NCBI GenBank assembly: GCA_017609385.1
Contig: JAFCEA010000018.1
Location: forward strand, 1 to 11,712
DNA from: Candidatus Woesearchaeota archaeon
GTDB lineage: Archaea; Nanobdellota; Nanobdellia; Woesearchaeales; CG1-02-33-12
Reading direction: 5' to 3'
DNA: 11,712 nt
Part shown: positions 9,370-11,712 of the stretch, in pieces
How the letters are laid out: every line of letters starts with the position of its first letter
Position numbering within the stretch: position 1 is the first letter of the stretch
Position numbers and translations under genes: made by a program
The notes under the pieces: model-generated
The model's input: the letters and a program-made list of their open reading frames with translations, nothing else
Database searches by the model: none
What the model was told of the DNA's origin: nothing

Positions 9370-11712
9370 ATGCCTGATTTTAACAGGATTTCAAAGAAGT
9401 GGAGGGCTCGCTGGGAAGAGAAAGATATCTTCAAGGTATCTGAAGACCCAAAAAAGAAGAAGTTCTACTGCCTTGAGATGTACCCGTATCCTTCTGAAAA
9501 ACTTCATGTTGGCCACTTGAGAAACTATTCCATAGGTGATGCTCTTGCAAGATTTAAACGAATGAGCGGCTTTAATGTTCTTTACCCAATGGGCTATGAT
9601 GCATTTGGGCTTCCAGCAGAGAATGCTGCAATAAAACACAAGGTTGACCCTGAGAAATGGACTCTTGACAATATAAAAGCAATAAGCGAGCAGCAAAAAG
9701 CAATGGGAATGAGCTATGACTGGAGCCGCAAGCTTCAAAGCTGCACTCCTGATTACTATAGATGGAACCAGTGGATATTCCTTAAGTTTCTTGAGAAAGG
9801 CCTTGCATACAGGAAAAAGTCATCTGTAAACTGGTGCCCTGACTGCAAAACTGTATTGGCTAATGAACAGGTTGAGCAGGGAAAATGCTGGAGATGCAAG
9901 TCAGTTGTTGAGCAAAAAGATTTAGAGCAGTGGTTCTTCAAGATAACAGATTATGCTGATGAGCTTCTGAATGATATTGATACACTGGAAAACTGGCCAG
10001 AGCGAGTAAAGACAATGCAGCGCAACTGGATAGGTCGAAGCGAGGGAATTGAGATTGACTTTAAAATAAAGAATTCTGATGAGAAAATAAGCACTTTCAC
10101 CACAAGGGCTGATACTGTTTATGGCATAACTTATATGGTTATTGCTCCTGAGCACCCTCTTGTAAAAAAGCTTATCAAAGGAACAGAATATGAGGAAAAG
10201 GTTAACAAATTCATTGAGGAAGTGAAGAAAGAGGAAATATCTGAAAGAATTGATGAGACAAAGGACAAGAAAGGAATTTTCATTGGAAAATATTTCATAA
10301 ATCCTTTCAATAAAGAGGAATGTCCAATATATATAGCAGATTATGCTGTTATGGAATATGGAACAGGGGCTGTTATGGCTGTTCCTACTCACGATCAAAG
10401 AGATTTTGAGTTTGCAAAAAAATACAATCTCCCATTAAAGGTTGTTATAACACCAAAAAAGAAATTGTTAAAAGAAGATGAGATGACAGAAGCTTATATT
10501 GATGAAGGTATACTTGTTAATTCTGCACAGTTTGATGGACTTGATAATAAGAAAGCAATAGATAAGATTTCAGATTTCATTGAAAAAAAAGGATTAGGAA
10601 AAAGAGCAATCAATTATAAAATCCGTGACTGGCTTATTTCAAGGCAGCGCTACTGGGGAACACCAATACCAATCATTTACTGTGAAAAATGCGGAATAGT
10701 TCCAGTTCCTGAAAAAGATCTGCCAGTGTTGCTTCCAAAAGATGTAAAATTTGAAGGCAAAGGAAATCCGCTTGAGACTTCTAATAATTTTGTTAATTGC
10801 AAATGTCCAAAATGCGGTGGAAAGGCAAGAAGAGAAACAGATACAATGGACACTTTTGTTGATTCTTCTTGGTATTTTTTAAGGTATTGCAGCCCTAAAT
10901 TTAATAAAGCACCATTTGACAAAAAAACTGTTGAATACTGGATGCCTGTTGACCAATATATCGGAGGAATAGAGCATGCAATCATGCACTTGCTTTATGC
11001 AAGATTCTTTACAAAGGCATTAAGAGACCTTAAACTTTGCAATATTGATGAGCCATTTAAAAGACTAATGACACAGGGCATGGTAATAAAAGATGGCGCT
11101 AAAATGTCAAAGAGCCTTGGAAATGTTGTTGACCCTGCTGATATTATTAAGGGTTATGGCCCAGACACAGCCAGATTATTTATCCTGTTTGCAGCACTTC
11201 CAGAAAAAGAGCTTGAATGGAGTGATGTTGGTGTTAAAGGCGCATTTAAGTTTCTTAACAGATTTTATTCTTTGCTTGAAGATAACAAGAAAAATATTTC
11301 CTTGGATAAGATTGATTTGAAAAACCTTAACAGCAAAGATAAGTATATGTTAAGCCTTATGAATCATTTGATTAGAGATGTAACTGAAAACATTGAGCAG
11401 TTTAAATTCAGCCTTGCAATAAGTCAAATAATGCAGTACATAAATACAGTAGCTAAATATGCAGGAGAAAAGTCAATAAACAAAGAAGTGTTTGGTGAAC
11501 TTGTAAAAACATCAATCCTTGTCATGAGCCCCTTCACTCCATTTATATGCGAGGAATTATGGGAAATGATTAAATGTAAGGGTTTTGTTTCACTGACAGA
11601 GTGGCCTAAATATGACAAAAATATGATAGATGAAAAAGCAGAGGGCTCAGAGAAAATGCTTGATAATGTAAGAAAAGACATTGCCTATCTGCTTAATCTG
11701 ATTAAAATAGAA
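9370..11712 (+). CDS. leuS: Leucyl-tRNA synthetase, bacterial-type core, 3' end beyond window
   Basis: LeuRS charges tRNA-Leu and hydrolyses mischarged product in its CP1 domain. The 781 residues visible are in frame to the edge. MYPYPSEKLHVGH ends in the HVGH motif (46-49), and GYDAFGLPAENAAIK follows. A zinc knuckle has C156, C159, C173 and C176. The editing domain has TTRADT (244-249, usually TTRPDT) and HDQRDFEFA (D345). A second cysteine cluster uses C438, C441, C477 or C479, and C482. KMSKS is at 578-582. All this is the bacterial form, whereas typical archaeal LeuRS differs in these motifs. The bacterial leucine-specific insertion before KMSKS is absent. After TEWPKYD (about 748) the tail IDEKAEGSEKMLDNVRKDIA resembles archaeal enzymes and lacks the bacterial VQVNGKVR motif, so the protein may be mosaic. 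Start chosen by TATA spacing. Confidence 0.95.
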   Translation, partial: MPDFNRISKKWRARWEEKDIFKVSEDPKKKKFYCLEMYPYPSEKLHVGHLRNYSIGDALARFKRMSGFNVLYPMGYDAFGLPAENAAIKHKVDPEKWTLDNIKAISEQQKAMGMSYDWSRKLQSCTPDYYRWNQWIFLKFLEKGLAYRKKSSVNWCPDCKTVLANEQVEQGKCWRCKSVVEQKDLEQWFFKITDYADELLNDIDTLENWPERVKTMQRNWIGRSEGIEIDFKIKNSDEKISTFTTRADTVYGITYMVIAPEHPLVKKLIKGTEYEEKVNKFIEEVKKEEISERIDETKDKKGIFIGKYFINPFNKEECPIYIADYAVMEYGTGAVMAVPTHDQRDFEFAKKYNLPLKVVITPKKKLLKEDEMTEAYIDEGILVNSAQFDGLDNKKAIDKISDFIEKKGLGKRAINYKIRDWLISRQRYWGTPIPIIYCEKCGIVPVPEKDLPVLLPKDVKFEGKGNPLETSNNFVNCKCPKCGGKARRETDTMDTFVDSSWYFLRYCSPKFNKAPFDKKTVEYWMPVDQYIGGIEHAIMHLLYARFFTKALRDLKLCNIDEPFKRLMTQGMVIKDGAKMSKSLGNVVDPADIIKGYGPDTARLFILFAALPEKELEWSDVGVKGAFKFLNRFYSLLEDNKKNISLDKIDLKNLNSKDKYMLSLMNHLIRDVTENIEQFKFSLAISQIMQYINTVAKYAGEKSINKEVFGELVKTSILVMSPFTPFICEELWEMIKCKGFVSLTEWPKYDKNMIDEKAEGSEKMLDNVRKDIAYLLNLIKIE

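Noticed and set aside
9391..10985. Several open frames on the minus strand across leuS
   Set aside because: They are shadows of the continuous leuS frame and have no family features, promoters or ribosome binding sites.
1..11712. CRISPR arrays, insertion sequences or prophage genes
   Set aside because: No regularly spaced repeats, transposase motifs or phage-type genes were seen on either strand. Apart from the HEPN remnant and the hypothetical pair, the window is core information-processing DNA.

Overview
The window reads as archaeal, AT-rich and very gene-dense. Archaeal markers are uS2, RadB, NAC, Sec61-beta, eL18, and the Rpo3 and Rpo10 RNA polymerase subunits in the order uS13-uS4-uS11-Rpo3-tRNA-Leu-eL18-uL13-uS9-Rpo10. 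TATA-type promoters sit about 25 nt upstream of starts, and tRNAs do not encode CCA. The extreme compaction, the truncated NAC, the bacterial-looking aminoacyl-tRNA synthetases and a paralogous gene pair that I recall from Woesearchaeota/Pacearchaeota-like genomes suggest a DPANN archaeon. That lineage call is inference, not something the sequence proves.

Layout, left to right. Positions 1-710 hold rpsB (uS2) behind a roughly 70-nt leader. Positions 711-1379 hold radB on the minus strand, stop-to-stop with rpsB. Next come the RNase P RNA gene (about 1498-1753), a short Sec61-beta gene (1798-1974) and the NAC gene (1984-2262). The NAC gene ends exactly where metS (2263-3873, minus strand) ends. 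A divergent AT-rich promoter region leads to two overlapping paralogous genes of unknown function (3983-4919), followed by a decayed HEPN-domain fragment on the minus strand (4928-5119) and tRNA-His (5186-5259).

From about 5302 there is a roughly 175-nt highly structured leader and then a compact operon: rpsM, rpsD, rpsK, rpo3, tRNA-Leu(GAG), rpl18e, rpl13, rps9, rpo10 (5477-9308). leuS starts at 9370 on its own promoter and runs off the right edge.

Nearly every gene serves the central information machinery: small and large ribosomal subunits, RNA polymerase assembly, tRNA processing (RNase P), tRNA charging (MetRS, LeuRS), nascent-chain handling (NAC), the translocon (Sec61-beta) and recombination (RadB). 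Predicted promoters place the transcription start at or next to the start codon of radB, secG, the 3983 gene and leuS, so these are probably leaderless. By contrast, the two ribosomal-protein transcription units (rpsB and the rpsM operon) have leaders with inverted repeats and competing pairings.

The most interesting item is the rpsM-operon leader. It contains a near-copy of the T-arm of the adjacent tRNA-His, opened by an insertion, and two copies of a UUCA-capped hairpin whose stems differ by compensatory changes. It looks like an undescribed cis-regulatory RNA for the archaeal alpha operon.
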